Positions 54,501-62,863 of a stretch of DNA of 63,617 nt are shown here, piece by piece. Every line of letters starts with the position of its first letter. The stretch's first letter is position 1. Origin of the DNA: Planctomycetia bacterium (GTDB lineage Bacteria; Planctomycetota; Planctomycetia; Pirellulales; JALHLM01); assembly GCA_034440135.1 (NCBI GenBank), contig JAWXBP010000280.1, positions 1 to 63,617 on the forward strand. The letters run 5' to 3'. Position numbers and translations under genes: made by a program. A model generated the notes under the pieces. That model did no database searches. It saw only the letters and a program-made list of their open reading frames with translations, and was not told the DNA's origin.

Positions 54501-55975
54501 CCGGTTCCAACGGCGGCTCGTCGCTCGGCACGACCTGGACGACGATTCCGTTCAACGATGCTGCGTGGACGTCGGGCACGGTCGGCGTGGGCTATGACTT
54601 ATTGGGCGACTACGACGGCGTCTATGCCACGGATCTTGAGCAAGCGATGCTGAACGTGAACGCGAGCGTCTACTTGCGCACGGAGTTCAACGTCGCGAAT
54701 CCGGTAGACTTGAACGGCCTGAACCTGCGCGTGAAATACGATGACGGATTTATCGTGTTTCTGAACGGTCAGCGCGTGGCCTCGCGGAATGCGCCGCCGT
54801 TGCGTTTTGGCTACAACTCGCTGGCCACGGCGGAGCATCCCGACGCGGAGGCGCTCGAATTCGAGTCGCTGAGTCTGAGCAATTTCAAGCATCTTCTCGT
54901 GCCGGGAAAGAATGTGCTGGCGTTTCAACCGATGAATCGCGCGGTGAACAACGACGACTTCCTGTTTGTGCCCGAGTTGTTCACGTTCGGGTCGCCGGGC
55001 GCGGCGGAACTGACATTGCATGAAAGCACGATCGTCCGGGCACGAGCCGCCATTGGCAATCAATGGAGTGCCGAAGTGATCGGTGATTTCCGGCTACCGT
55101 CCGCGCTGCGGGTGACGGAGATCATGTACAATCCGCCCGCGCCGCCGGCGGGCAGTCCGTTCGTGGGCAGCGACTTTGAATTCATCGAGCTGCAGAATAT
55201 CGGTACGACGACACTCGACCTCGCCGGATACAATCTGGGAGGCGGCATCGAATTTGAGTTCGGCGACATCTCCGTGGCGCCGGGCGCGTATGTAGTGGTG
55301 GTGAACAACCAGGCGGCGTTCGAGTCGCGCTACGGCGCGAATCTTCCGGTGGCCGGAGAGTTTGTTGGCAACCTGAGCAACAATGGCGAGTCGGTGTTCC
55401 TCAACGCCACGCTGACGGCGCTGGTGCAAGATTTTGCGTACTCCAATACCTGGTATGCAACCACCGATGGCGAAGGCCTGTCGTTGACCGTTGTGAACCC
55501 GGCCGGGCCGCTCGAAAACTGGGATGTGGCCGCCGGATGGAAGGTCAGCAGCCGCGCGGGAGGCACGCCTGGCGCCTCGGATGCGCCGATTGTCGTCGGA
55601 GATACGAACGGCGACGGGGAAGTGAACGTGGTGGACTTGAACAACGTTCGCAATAACTTCGGCGCTTCTGGGCCAGGTGTCGTGGGCGACACGAATGGCG
55701 ACGGCGAGGTGAGCGTCGTCGATTTGAACAATGTCCGCAATAACTTCGGAGCCTCGGCGCCGGCGCCGTTGATTGAACGTCGCGTCACTCGCGCGCAAGT
55801 GTTGGATAGTGCGCTTGAGTCATGGGCGTCAGGCGAGGAGCGCGTCGCGCTTCCGGCCGCGCAATCCAGCGGTTTGGCAGACGATTCGCTGCGCGTATGG
55901 GACGAACTGCTCTGGCAATTCGTCGTTCGTGACGATCGCTCCGCGACGCAACTCAAGGGGCGCGGCAAGCGCTGA
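51557..55975 (+). CDS. Giant CotH/lamin-tail surface protein with dockerin repeats
   Basis: A 1472-residue protein from the ATG at 51557. Seen in order: an LEPR-XLL-type N-terminus (RFESLEHRQLLAV, 17-29) that marks planctomycete surface proteins; a lamin-tail domain (about 30-150); a jelly-roll-like domain (about 175-340); a chitobiase/hexosaminidase C-terminal-like domain (about 368-440) with TIRYTTDGTEPT; a CotH kinase-like domain (about 490-885) with LRIRGGFSRS and YINGQYWGMYQSQERAE; a second TTDGSDP module (about 928); a second jelly-roll-like domain that resembles the first; a second lamin-tail domain (about 1178-1310); and two dockerin-type GDTNGDGEV-VVDLNNVRNNFGAS units (about 1348-1402). 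It is probably exported and calcium binding. CotH proteins can phosphorylate surface proteins; activity here is not proven. Confidence 0.88.
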   Translation: MNRERPGGRTRRNVPLRFESLEHRQLLAVGPVITEFMADNANTLQDEDGAYSDWIEVYNPTDEPLSLAGYHLTDDDDVLDMWTFPDVTLPARGFLVVFASGNDRVDAGELHTNFRLSLDGEYLALVAPDAATIQTEFFPAYPAQHEDVSYGVEQGTNGVTLLGPETVGRALVPTAANGPGLGLTWTSRTFNDASWRSGATGWGYDQASTYRSLIETDLFAEMYNTTTTAYLRVPFEVDDPLSINTLMLRMKYDDGFVAYLNGQRVEDIHAPVEAAWDDNASDVNPDSLAVVYEEFDITDFKGALVAGTNVLAIQGLNVSSGSSDFLILPEITATVAGEVEPKLGFFKTPTPGAANETPPTDGFIADVQFSVDHGYYDAPFDVTITTATADATIRYTTDGTEPTPANGITYSGPIHVTATTVLRAAAFKPDFEPSDPGSRTYLFLNDVIRQSPNGAPPPGWPSNWGGNVVNYGMDQGVVNANLGTIINDMKAIPSMSIVMDLDDLFGPDGIYANPGGEGSNWEKETSLELINPDGSEGFQVNAGLRIRGGFSRSESNPKHAFRLFFRREYGDGKLNYPLFGDEGADEFDSVDLRTDQNYSWSFGNDSRHTAIRDVFSRDTQRDMGQPYTRSRYYHLYINGQYWGMYQSQERAEASYGETYLGGEKDNYDVVKAEAGPYQTQATDGNLDAFFRFWQGANAIAATPTEAGRAALYQQLLGNNPDGTRNPNYEVLLDAENLIDYMLVIVYGGNLDAPISNFLGNTAVNNWFGMRERTGASGGWKFFAHDSEHTLLNVAENRMGPYSAGSSFAYANPQWIWQQLWTSEDFRLAVADRVQEHFFNGGALTREAATARFQSRAAEIDRAIVGEAARWGNSGLNRQTWLNAVQFVTNNIFPTRGNVVLDQLNSKGLVSTLPPPSLTSYGGDVDPGFELGITSQTDAYYTTDGSDPRLPDGSVNPAATLIPSGSDILLYDALHPAKYFVPTGSNGGSSLGTTWTTIPFNDAAWTSGTVGVGYDLLGDYDGVYATDLEQAMLNVNASVYLRTEFNVANPVDLNGLNLRVKYDDGFIVFLNGQRVASRNAPPLRFGYNSLATAEHPDAEALEFESLSLSNFKHLLVPGKNVLAFQPMNRAVNNDDFLFVPELFTFGSPGAAELTLHESTIVRARAAIGNQWSAEVIGDFRLPSALRVTEIMYNPPAPPAGSPFVGSDFEFIELQNIGTTTLDLAGYNLGGGIEFEFGDISVAPGAYVVVVNNQAAFESRYGANLPVAGEFVGNLSNNGESVFLNATLTALVQDFAYSNTWYATTDGEGLSLTVVNPAGPLENWDVAAGWKVSSRAGGTPGASDAPIVVGDTNGDGEVNVVDLNNVRNNFGASGPGVVGDTNGDGEVSVVDLNNVRNNFGASAPAPLIERRVTRAQVLDSALESWASGEERVALPAAQSSGLADDSLRVWDELLWQFVVRDDRSATQLKGRGKR

Positions 55976-56001
55976 TCTGACGAGCGTCTTACCCTATGCC
56001 G

Positions 56002-56025
56002 GTGGTACGGTCGGGAGACCGGCCA
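56002..56025. repeat. Third copy of the GTGGCACGGT palindromic unit
   Basis: GTGGTACGGTCGGGAGACCG followed by GCCAC matches the inner unit of the 8315-8508 element but lacks one base. It lies 26 bases after the CotH gene, between convergent genes. Confidence 0.7.
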
Positions 56026-56047
56026 CAACAACGCGGCGCTGATCCGG

Positions 56048-56854
56048 TTAAAACGATTCCTCGATCACCGGATTTGTGAGCTGGCCGATTTGATCGATCT
56101 CGATCGTGACCTTGTCGCCGGGTTGCAGGAAGACCGGCGGTTTTCGCACGAAGCCGACGCCGTGGGGCGTGCCTGTGAGAATAACGGTGCCAGGAACCAA
56201 TTTGGTGCTGCCACTGAGGAATTCGATCAGCGTCGGCACGTTGAAAATCATGTCACTGGTATTCCAATCCTGCATCACTTGGCCATTGAGAATGGTGCGA
56301 ATGCCGAGCGCATTCGGGTTCGGGATGTCATCGGGCGTCACGAGGTAAGGGCCGAGCGGGCAGAAAGTGGCAAAGGTCTTGCCGCGGCACCATTGGCCGC
56401 CGCCCCACTTGGATTGCCAGTCCCGGGCGCTGACGTCGTTGGCGCAGGTGTAACCTAACACGTACTTCAAGGCGTCGGCCTGGGCGACGTTGTAGCATTC
56501 GCGGCCGATCACCACGGCCAGTTCGCATTCGTAGTCGACGGAGTCGCTGCGCAACTTCCGCGGCAGGATGATCGGCCCGCCTGGATCCTGCACGGCGCCG
56601 ACGTTCTTCATGAACACCACCGGCTGTTCCGGGATCGGCTTGCCTCCTTCTTCGGCGTGCTTGCGGTAGTTGAGGCCGATGCAGATGATGTCGCGCGGCT
56701 CGACGGGGGCGAGTGCCGCGGCAACTTGGGCCGACTCGCCGGTGTCGCGGTATTCTCCGTAGATGTCGCCCTCGATGCGGGTCACGCGGCCGTCGTTGTG
56801 GCGGCGACCGAAATGAATACCTCCGGATGCGTCGCGGTAGCGGAAAATTTTCAT
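56048..56854 (-). CDS. Fumarylacetoacetate hydrolase-family protein
   Basis: A 268-residue protein. Seen: the N-terminal [20 protein letters not shown], then the FAH fold core with [43 protein letters not shown] (metal Glu residues), [35 protein letters not shown] and [15 protein letters not shown]. The family includes fumarylpyruvate hydrolase, oxaloacetate decarboxylase and catechol-pathway isomerases, all needing a divalent metal. The exact substrate cannot be read from sequence. It is convergent with the CotH gene and divergent from tgt. Confidence 0.88.
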   Translation of the reverse strand: MKIFRYRDASGGIHFGRRHNDGRVTRIEGDIYGEYRDTGESAQVAAALAPVEPRDIICIGLNYRKHAEEGGKPIPEQPVVFMKNVGAVQDPGGPIILPRKLRSDSVDYECELAVVIGRECYNVAQADALKYVLGYTCANDVSARDWQSKWGGGQWCRGKTFATFCPLGPYLVTPDDIPNPNALGIRTILNGQVMQDWNTSDMIFNVPTLIEFLSGSTKLVPGTVILTGTPHGVGFVRKPPVFLQPGDKVTIEIDQIGQLTNPVIEESF

Positions 56855-56985
56855 GGGGGAACTCTCGAGAACTTGGCGGCGATCGTAGCACTCGACATTG
56901 TGACCAAGATTGCTCGATTCTCAAGGCGTATGGCGCTGCCTGGGCTCGGTATCATTTTGGCGCGGCGTCTAGTATTCTGCGAACC

Positions 56986-58122
56986 ATGAAACGCGATGGA
57001 TTCTCGTTCGCCTTGAAGCACGTCGACGCGTCGACGGGCGCCCGTCGGGGCGTCTTTCATACGCCGCGCGGAGCGGTCGAACTGCCGGCGTTCATGCCTG
57101 TGGGAACGGTCGGCACTGTTAAGGGTTTGACCATTGACGCGGTGCGCGCGACCGGCGCGCAGATGATTCTGGCGAATACGTATCACCTGGCACTGCGGCC
57201 CGGCGAGGAGATTGTGCGCGAACTCGGCGGACTGCATCGCTTTATGGGCTGGGATGGGCCGATTCTGACGGACAGTGGCGGGTTTCAGGTTTTCAGCCTG
57301 GCGCAGATGACCAAGGTTACCGAAGACCGGGCCACATTCCGCTCGCACATCGACGGCAGTCTCGTCGAACTCTCTCCGGAACGCGCCGTGGCAATTCAAG
57401 AGGCGCTCGGCAGCGACGTGGCGATGGTGCTCGATCACGTCGTCGGCCTGCCGAACACGTTCGAAGTACTGGCCGACGCCGTGACTCGCACGACGCGCTG
57501 GGCGGCGCGCGCGCTGCAAGTCGCGCAGCGGCCTGACCAGGTATTGTTCGGCATCGTGCAAGGCGGGCTGTTTCCAGAGTTGCGCATTGAGAGTGCGCGA
57601 CAGCTCGTGGAATTGGATTTTCCGGGCTATGCAGTCGGTGGGCTCAGCGTGGGTGAGACGCCCGCGGAGATGTACGCGATGCTGGATGTGACCGTGCCAG
57701 CGTTGCCGGCGGATCGACCGCGCTACTTGATGGGAGTCGGCACGCCGCGCGATCTGCTCGAAGCGATTCGTCGTGGCATCGATCTCTTTGACTGCGTGAT
57801 GCCGACGCGCAACGGCCGCAATGCGCTGGCGTTCACGGACCAAGGGACGCGGCGGATGAGGAACTTGAAATATGCGCGCGACGATGCACCGTTGGACGAA
57901 CATTGCCCGTGCCCCGCTTGTCGTCACAGCCGGGGGTACATCAGGCACTTATTCATGGCTGGCGAGATGCTCGGGCCGATTCTGCTTTCAGCTCATAACC
58001 TGACGTACTACCAACGGCTAATGGCCGGCGCCCGCGCGGCGATCGAGGCGGATCGCTTTGACAGCTTCTATCAGGGAAAGCTTTCTGGCTGGCAGGGGAC
58101 GGCGCAGGCGGCCGAAGGGTGA
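56986..58122 (+). CDS. tgt: Queuine tRNA-ribosyltransferase
   Basis: A 378-residue enzyme from the ATG at 56986 ([20 protein letters not shown]). It swaps guanine-34 for preQ1 in tRNAs with GUN anticodons. Seen: [35 protein letters not shown], the catalytic Asp in [58 protein letters not shown], and the zinc site [17 protein letters not shown]. All landmarks are present and the length is standard. No other queuosine gene is adjacent. Confidence 0.97.
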   Translation: MKRDGFSFALKHVDASTGARRGVFHTPRGAVELPAFMPVGTVGTVKGLTIDAVRATGAQMILANTYHLALRPGEEIVRELGGLHRFMGWDGPILTDSGGFQVFSLAQMTKVTEDRATFRSHIDGSLVELSPERAVAIQEALGSDVAMVLDHVVGLPNTFEVLADAVTRTTRWAARALQVAQRPDQVLFGIVQGGLFPELRIESARQLVELDFPGYAVGGLSVGETPAEMYAMLDVTVPALPADRPRYLMGVGTPRDLLEAIRRGIDLFDCVMPTRNGRNALAFTDQGTRRMRNLKYARDDAPLDEHCPCPACRHSRGYIRHLFMAGEMLGPILLSAHNLTYYQRLMAGARAAIEADRFDSFYQGKLSGWQGTAQAAEG

Positions 58123-58381
58123 GCGGCTCGTTGCTCTACACAGCTTTTTCCGGGCATTCGGAGGCAACCACGGAAGGCACGAAAAGCACGAACCTCTGGC
58201 GGGGAATCGGGTCACGTCGCGTGTGCCAACTGAGGGCCGGCTCGACTGCTGGACATGAGCTCGACCCAGTTTCGCCGCTCCGTGTCACGAGCCGGGACGG
58301 CGACGGTTACTAATGCTTGTAACTCGTCACGGTTAACCTATATTTGCTGACGCAAACCAGCCTCCTTCAAGGACCACGAAA
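58123..58381. other. Intergenic stretch with a repeat fragment
   Basis: Around 58150-58200 there is CCACGGAAGGCACGAAAAGC, a fragment like the outer arm of the 8315-8508 element. No gene is seen. The next gene has no strong promoter in view. Confidence 0.5.
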
Positions 58382-60004
58382 ATGACGCGCAAGTGCAATT
58401 CAATTCGGTGGATCGGCATTGCCTGCTGCGTTGCCATTTTTGCATCTCTCGAAACAGCTGGACGAGCGCAAGAAGTGCCGGCCTCGATTGTTACACCGGA
58501 CAGGATCGAATTGAGGACGACCACGCTTGAATTCAATGACGGGGTGCCGAGCGAGGCGACCGTCAAAACCATCTATGACAATCTCGATTTCACATACGCG
58601 TTCCGCGCGTTTATGGACAATTTGCGTGGTGTTAGCATTCATGCGCTGCACAAGGGTTTGCACAGTATCGGCGCCAAGGACAACGAAGTCGTGGTTTTCT
58701 CCGAGTTGATGGACTCGAAGTCGTTGTTTCTTACCGCCAATGCGGACACCATCTATGTCATGGGTACTTTGGATCTCTCTAAGGGCCCGATCGTGCTGGA
58801 AACGCCCCCCAGATTTTTGGGTGCTGTTCAAGACGCCTGGTTCCGCTGGGTCATCGACTTGGGGATGCCCGGACCGGATCGTGGCGAAGGCGGAAAGTAC
58901 TTGATCGTTCCTCCCAGATATGCGGGCGAACTGCCCGACGGCGGCTTCTACCTTGCGCACTCGCAGACAAATAGCATCGTTTGGTTTGGGCGGTCGTTTC
59001 TGGAGAATCACACCGACCCCAAGCCGGTCGTCGAGTCGATCAAGAAGTCGACAAAAGTATATCCGTATGAGGCGGGCGGCGTTGGCACTCCGATTGCTGA
59101 ATTCCTCGCTGGTAAGGCAAGTCTCGGTCGAGTCGCGTTGCCTCCGCCGACCGTCTTCCACGAAGGAAGCGGAAAGGTGATGAATACCATTCCGCCCAAC
59201 GACTGGACGTTCTATGAGATGCTCGACGAGATTGTGCAACACGAGCCTGCAACTTCGCTCGACGCCGAACTGATGGGGCCAATCGCCGCCATCGGCATTG
59301 TTAAGGGCGAGCCATTTAAACCTGACGCACGCATGAAGAAGATCATGAACGATGCATTGGCAATGGCCAACGCAAGTTCTCGCACGCTATTTATGAGCCC
59401 GCGTGATCCGAGTTGGTACTATTATCCCGATTCTGCTTGGTTCAACTACTTGTTCGTGACCGGCTACGAGTTCGAAACGCCGATCCCCGAAATCACGAAG
59501 GAAGGCGTGAAGCTGTTCCCAAAAACCGGTTACCGCACCATGGATGCGCGCACCAACTTTTTCTATGGCGTAACAGGGATTACTCCCGCAATGGCCATGC
59601 GCCTCCCCGGGATCGGATCACAATACTTGCTAGCGTTGGTCGACGCAGATGGCAAGCATTTTGACGGCTCCAAAGCGTACCAAGTGACTCTTCCCAATGG
59701 CATCCCGGCGGCCAATTTTTGGTCGTTCACTGTTTACGACAACATGACGCGATCGATGCTCGACACGCCTCAGCGTTTTCCACGCGCAGGCAGCCAGAGC
59801 TATCCATCGCCTGCCGCCGAATCCAACGCCGACGGCGCCACGACGGTGTATTTCGGCCCGAAAGAACCGCAGGGAGTCAAGCGTGGCAATTGGATTCAAA
59901 CCGTCCCCGGCAAAGGGTGGTTCTTAATCCTCCGCCTCTATAGCCCGCTCGAATCGTTCTTCGACAAAAGCTGGCGGCCGAGCGAAGTCGAGTTGATCGA
60001 GTAG
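58382..60004 (+). CDS. Exported DUF1254/DUF1214 protein
   Basis: A 540-residue protein with a signal peptide (about 1-29, WIGIACCVAIFASLETAGRA). Seen: an N-terminal DUF1254 part with YDNLDFTYAFRAFMDNLRGV and NADTIYVMGTLDLSKGPIVL, FRWVIDLGMPGPDRGEGGKY, and a C-terminal DUF1214 part with PNGIPAANFWSFTVYDNMTR, PKEPQGVKRGNWIQTVPGKG and WFLILRLYSPLESFFDKSWR. This domain order is conserved in many proteobacteria and planctomycetes and its function is unknown. No operon partner is seen; 380 bases and a promoter separate it from the sulfur operon. Confidence 0.9.
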   Translation: MTRKCNSIRWIGIACCVAIFASLETAGRAQEVPASIVTPDRIELRTTTLEFNDGVPSEATVKTIYDNLDFTYAFRAFMDNLRGVSIHALHKGLHSIGAKDNEVVVFSELMDSKSLFLTANADTIYVMGTLDLSKGPIVLETPPRFLGAVQDAWFRWVIDLGMPGPDRGEGGKYLIVPPRYAGELPDGGFYLAHSQTNSIVWFGRSFLENHTDPKPVVESIKKSTKVYPYEAGGVGTPIAEFLAGKASLGRVALPPPTVFHEGSGKVMNTIPPNDWTFYEMLDEIVQHEPATSLDAELMGPIAAIGIVKGEPFKPDARMKKIMNDALAMANASSRTLFMSPRDPSWYYYPDSAWFNYLFVTGYEFETPIPEITKEGVKLFPKTGYRTMDARTNFFYGVTGITPAMAMRLPGIGSQYLLALVDADGKHFDGSKAYQVTLPNGIPAANFWSFTVYDNMTRSMLDTPQRFPRAGSQSYPSPAAESNADGATTVYFGPKEPQGVKRGNWIQTVPGKGWFLILRLYSPLESFFDKSWRPSEVELIE

Positions 60005-60330
60005 CTTCACGTCTATCCAATCCAGTTGCCCAGAAGCCCTCGGCACGACCTCGGCTACATCGCGCGTTCCACGCGACGCAGTGCTTCTTGGACCTGGCCG
60101 AGGCGGTCATCGAGGGTGCGCGCGGCCGGGCTGCCTTGGCCAATCGCCTCGCGCTTCCGGGGCTGTCCCGAAAACCCCAAGCACCTCATGGAATGCCGTA
60201 GCGTTACCAAGCGTCTCCATCGTCCGTGCTTCTCGTCGTTCCTGCTGATATGGGTAGTGCACCTATAGGGGTGAGCAGGTCGGTTTACGGATTTCATCCG
60301 CCGCCAAACAGAAGTCGCGGGAATTACTAC
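60005..60330. other. Intergenic stretch, possible gene remnant
   Basis: On the - strand, from about 60190 to 60055, the frame reads RTLDDRLGQVQEALRRVERA followed by a stop, which looks like a real coiled C-terminus, but the upstream part of the frame is not protein-like. This could be the end of a decayed gene. Nothing else is seen. Confidence 0.4.
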
Positions 60331-60358
60331 TTGACAGGTCGTAACATTCCGATATATT
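60331..60358 (+). promoter_or_regulatory. Sigma-70-type promoter of the sulfur operon
   Basis: TTGACA at 60331-60336 and TATATT at 60353-60358 are separated by 16 bases. The spacer and -10 contain ATTCCGATATA (from about 60347), and ATTCCGACATA recurs between the first two genes of the operon (about 60736), so this could be an operator for the ArsR-family product. Confidence 0.6.
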
Positions 60359-60382
60359 TGAAGGTAGTCGGGAGCAAGCAAC

Positions 60383-60700
60383 ATGGCCGCGGCAAAACTT
60401 CGATTGACGGACCTTGACGCGCTGGGGCAGGCGGCGGAGTGCCTGCGGACGTTGGCCCATCCGCACCGGTTGCGGATGGTACAGATGTTGCTCCAAGGAG
60501 AGTTCACCGTCGGCGAACTGGCCGAGGCCTGCGAGTTGCCGAGCGCGATGGCGTCGGAGCATTTGCGGCTGATGCAGCGCTGCGGCTTTTTGGCCAGCGA
60601 GAAAGACGGCCGCAAAGTTTTTTACCGAGTGGCGGAACCGCACTTGAAAAACATCCTGAAATGCGTCGAGGAGCGTTTCGGCGTGGGCTCGGCGCGATGA
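60383..60700 (+). CDS. ArsR-family transcriptional regulator
   Basis: A 105-residue winged-helix protein, with GGAG eight bases before the ATG. Seen: AAECLRTLAHPHRLRMVQML (first helices), the helix-turn-helix FTVGELAEACELPSAMASEH with the recognition helix, and the wing LASEKDGRKVFYRVAEPH. Cys residues are at 20, 50, 67 and 94. ArsR-family regulators of sulfur genes (SqrR, BigR) sense persulfides through a Cys pair; the positions here differ, so sensing by Cys50 and Cys94 is only a guess. It heads an operon of rhodanese-type genes and likely represses it. Confidence 0.88.
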   Translation: MAAAKLRLTDLDALGQAAECLRTLAHPHRLRMVQMLLQGEFTVGELAEACELPSAMASEHLRLMQRCGFLASEKDGRKVFYRVAEPHLKNILKCVEERFGVGSAR

Positions 60701-60787
60701 GTCCCAGCCCCGTTTTTTTCGTCTGACATATCGACAGATTCCGACATAACAACCAAAGGCAACGGCCAATTCATTGAGGAGAATGCC

Positions 60788-61813
60788 ATGAGCGTGACCA
60801 GTATTTCCCCGCAGCAACTGTCGCAAGCAGTGCAAAGCGGCCGGAAGGTCGACTTGATTGACGTGCGCACGCCGGTCGAATTCCGCGAGGTGCATGTCGA
60901 GTTCGCCCGCAACCTGCCGCTTGATCAGCTTGATGCGGCGAAAATCGCCGCCGGGCGCAACGGCGCGGCGGAGCCGCTGTACGTGATTTGTCGGTCCGGA
61001 AACCGCGCTCAGCAGGCCTGTGAAAAGTTGATCGCCGCGGGGCATGGCAATGTGGTCAACGTCGAGGGAGGCACCCAGGCCTGGGACCAGGCGGGGCTGC
61101 CGGTTGTGCGCGGGCAGAAGGTGATTTCGCTGGAACGCCAGGTGCGGATCGCGGCGGGTTCGCTGGTGCTGGTAGGCGCGCTGCTGGGCTATTTCGCTCA
61201 TCCCTACTGGATCGGGCTCTCGGCGTTCGTCGGCGCCGGCCTGGTGTTCGCGGGCATCACGGATACTTGCGGAATGGGCCTGTTATTGGCGCGGATGCCG
61301 TGGAATCGCGTGCCGACGCCAGTTTCGGCCGCGAGCAAGACGTGCGATGCGAACTCCGTGGGCGCTTCCTGCTGCCGTCAATTCAGAAAGGGGCAAGGCA
61401 ATGTTACTCAAATATTTTTACGACCCTGCGCTGGCGCACGCGTCGTATCTTGTCGGTTGTCAGAAAACGGGCGAGGCGATCGTGATCGATCCTGCGCGCG
61501 ACGTCGAGCCGTACCTGGACGCCGCCGCCGCGGAAGGGTTGCGAATCGTGGGCGCCGCCGAAACGCATATTCACGCCGACTTCGTCTCCGGTTCCCGGGA
61601 ATTGGCGGACCGCGTCGGCGCGACGCTCTATTTGTCCGACGAGGGACCCGCCGATTGGAAGTACCAGTTCGCGGATCGGCACACCTCGCTGCTGCTCAAG
61701 AACGGCGATTACTTCTATGCCGGCAAGGTTCGGCTGGGGGTCCTGCACACGCCGGGGCACACGCCGGAGAGCATTTCGTTCGTGTTGACGGACGAAGGAG
61801 GCGGCGCGAATGA
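60788..61813 (+). CDS. Rhodanese-membrane protein with abnormal C-terminal extension
   Basis: A 341-codon frame of which only about the first 190 residues are protein-like. Seen: a rhodanese domain with LIDVRTPVEFREVHVEFARN, the active Cys in LYVICRSGNRAQQACEKLIA (about 70-89), GGTQAWDQAGLPVV, then two TM helices of the DUF2892 type (about 118-155) with GFVGAGLVFAGITDTCGMG-like sequence and ARMPWNRVPTP. The frame has no stop where homologous proteins end and runs 413 bases into the next gene in another frame, giving an Arg-rich tail. One change at 61379-61381 (CAA from TAA) would explain this. The true product probably ends near 61380. Confidence 0.7.
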   Translation: MSVTSISPQQLSQAVQSGRKVDLIDVRTPVEFREVHVEFARNLPLDQLDAAKIAAGRNGAAEPLYVICRSGNRAQQACEKLIAAGHGNVVNVEGGTQAWDQAGLPVVRGQKVISLERQVRIAAGSLVLVGALLGYFAHPYWIGLSAFVGAGLVFAGITDTCGMGLLLARMPWNRVPTPVSAASKTCDANSVGASCCRQFRKGQGNVTQIFLRPCAGARVVSCRLSENGRGDRDRSCARRRAVPGRRRRGRVANRGRRRNAYSRRLRLRFPGIGGPRRRDALFVRRGTRRLEVPVRGSAHLAAAQERRLLLCRQGSAGGPAHAGAHAGEHFVRVDGRRRRRE

Positions 61814-62804
61814 GCCGATGGGGATTTTCACGGGGGACTTCGTGTTCGTGGGGTCGATCGGCCGACCGGACCTGTTGGAGACGGCCGCGGGTGTAACAGG
61901 CAGCGCGGTCATCGGCGCCAAACAGCTTTATCACTCGATGCGCCGTTTTCGCGAGCTGCCGGAGCACCTGCAAGTGTGGCCGGCGCATGGCGCTGGCAGC
62001 GCTTGCGGCAAGGGGCTGGGAGCGATCCCGTCCACCACGGTCGGCTACGAGAATCGCTTCAATCCTTCACTACAGTTTCAAGACGAGCAGAAGTTCGTCG
62101 ACTACATTCTGGACGATCAGCCGGAGACGCCGTTCTATTTCGCGGTGATAAAGCGAGTGAACAAGGTCGGGCCGGAATTGCTGCGGAACTTGCCAGCGCC
62201 GGTGTTGCTGTCGCCGAACGAGTTGGCGCACGTCGCGTCCAATCATCTGGTGATTGACGCTTCCGCGGCCGCGGATTTCGCCCAGGCGCATGTTCCGCGG
62301 ACGATCAACATTCCGGCGGCTTTGCTCGTGCAGTGGGCGGGTTTCCTGGTGAACTACGACCAACCGACTTACGTGCTGTCGGAAGCGAGCGACTTGCACG
62401 GAATTTTGCGGAACCTACGTTCCATCGGAATTGACCAGGTCGGTGGTTATTTCGACATCACCGCCGCGGGCCGGGCAGGCTTGCGCACGGAATCGTACCA
62501 TTCGGCGACTCCGCGCGAGTTGCGCACGAAGATCGAACAAGGCGCGGTGACGTTGCTGGACGTGCGGAGCGCCGTGGAGTTCCAGGAAGGCCACATCGCA
62601 GGCGCTCGTCATCAGTTTCTGGGCCGGTTGCCGTGGGACTTAGACCAAGTGGATCGTGAAAGGCCGGTCGTCGTGCAGTGCCAGAGCGGCGGCCGCTCCG
62701 CCATCGCGACGAGCGTACTGCAGCGCGCCGGATATGAAGCCACGAATATGCAGGGAGGATATCGCGCCTGGACGGAGGCGGGCTTGCCGACTGTGGCAGG
62801 TTGA
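61401..62804 (+). CDS. Metallo-beta-lactamase-fold hydrolase with rhodanese domains
   Basis: A 467-residue protein from the ATG at 61401, after AAAGGGG. Seen: the MBL metal site AAETHIHADFVSGSRELADR (about 54-73; Phe where many relatives have His), LHTPGHTPESISFVL, FTGDFVFVGSIGRPDLLE and VWPAHGAGSACGKGLG; then a degenerate rhodanese domain (about 275-365, no active Cys, VIDASAAADFAQAHVPRTIN); then an active-looking rhodanese with LLDVRSAVEFQEGHIAGARH and the Cys in VVVQCQSGGRSAIATSVLQR. This fusion is typical of persulfide dioxygenase-rhodanese proteins (CstB/ETHE1-like) that oxidise glutathione- or protein persulfides to sulfite. It is followed by a sulfite-type exporter. Confidence 0.88.
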   Translation: MLLKYFYDPALAHASYLVGCQKTGEAIVIDPARDVEPYLDAAAAEGLRIVGAAETHIHADFVSGSRELADRVGATLYLSDEGPADWKYQFADRHTSLLLKNGDYFYAGKVRLGVLHTPGHTPESISFVLTDEGGGANEPMGIFTGDFVFVGSIGRPDLLETAAGVTGSAVIGAKQLYHSMRRFRELPEHLQVWPAHGAGSACGKGLGAIPSTTVGYENRFNPSLQFQDEQKFVDYILDDQPETPFYFAVIKRVNKVGPELLRNLPAPVLLSPNELAHVASNHLVIDASAAADFAQAHVPRTINIPAALLVQWAGFLVNYDQPTYVLSEASDLHGILRNLRSIGIDQVGGYFDITAAGRAGLRTESYHSATPRELRTKIEQGAVTLLDVRSAVEFQEGHIAGARHQFLGRLPWDLDQVDRERPVVVQCQSGGRSAIATSVLQRAGYEATNMQGGYRAWTEAGLPTVAG

Positions 62805-62863
62805 GCGAAGTAAGTATTCGTTGCGCCAGATTGCCGACGCCGAACACCGGAGCGAGATCGCAA

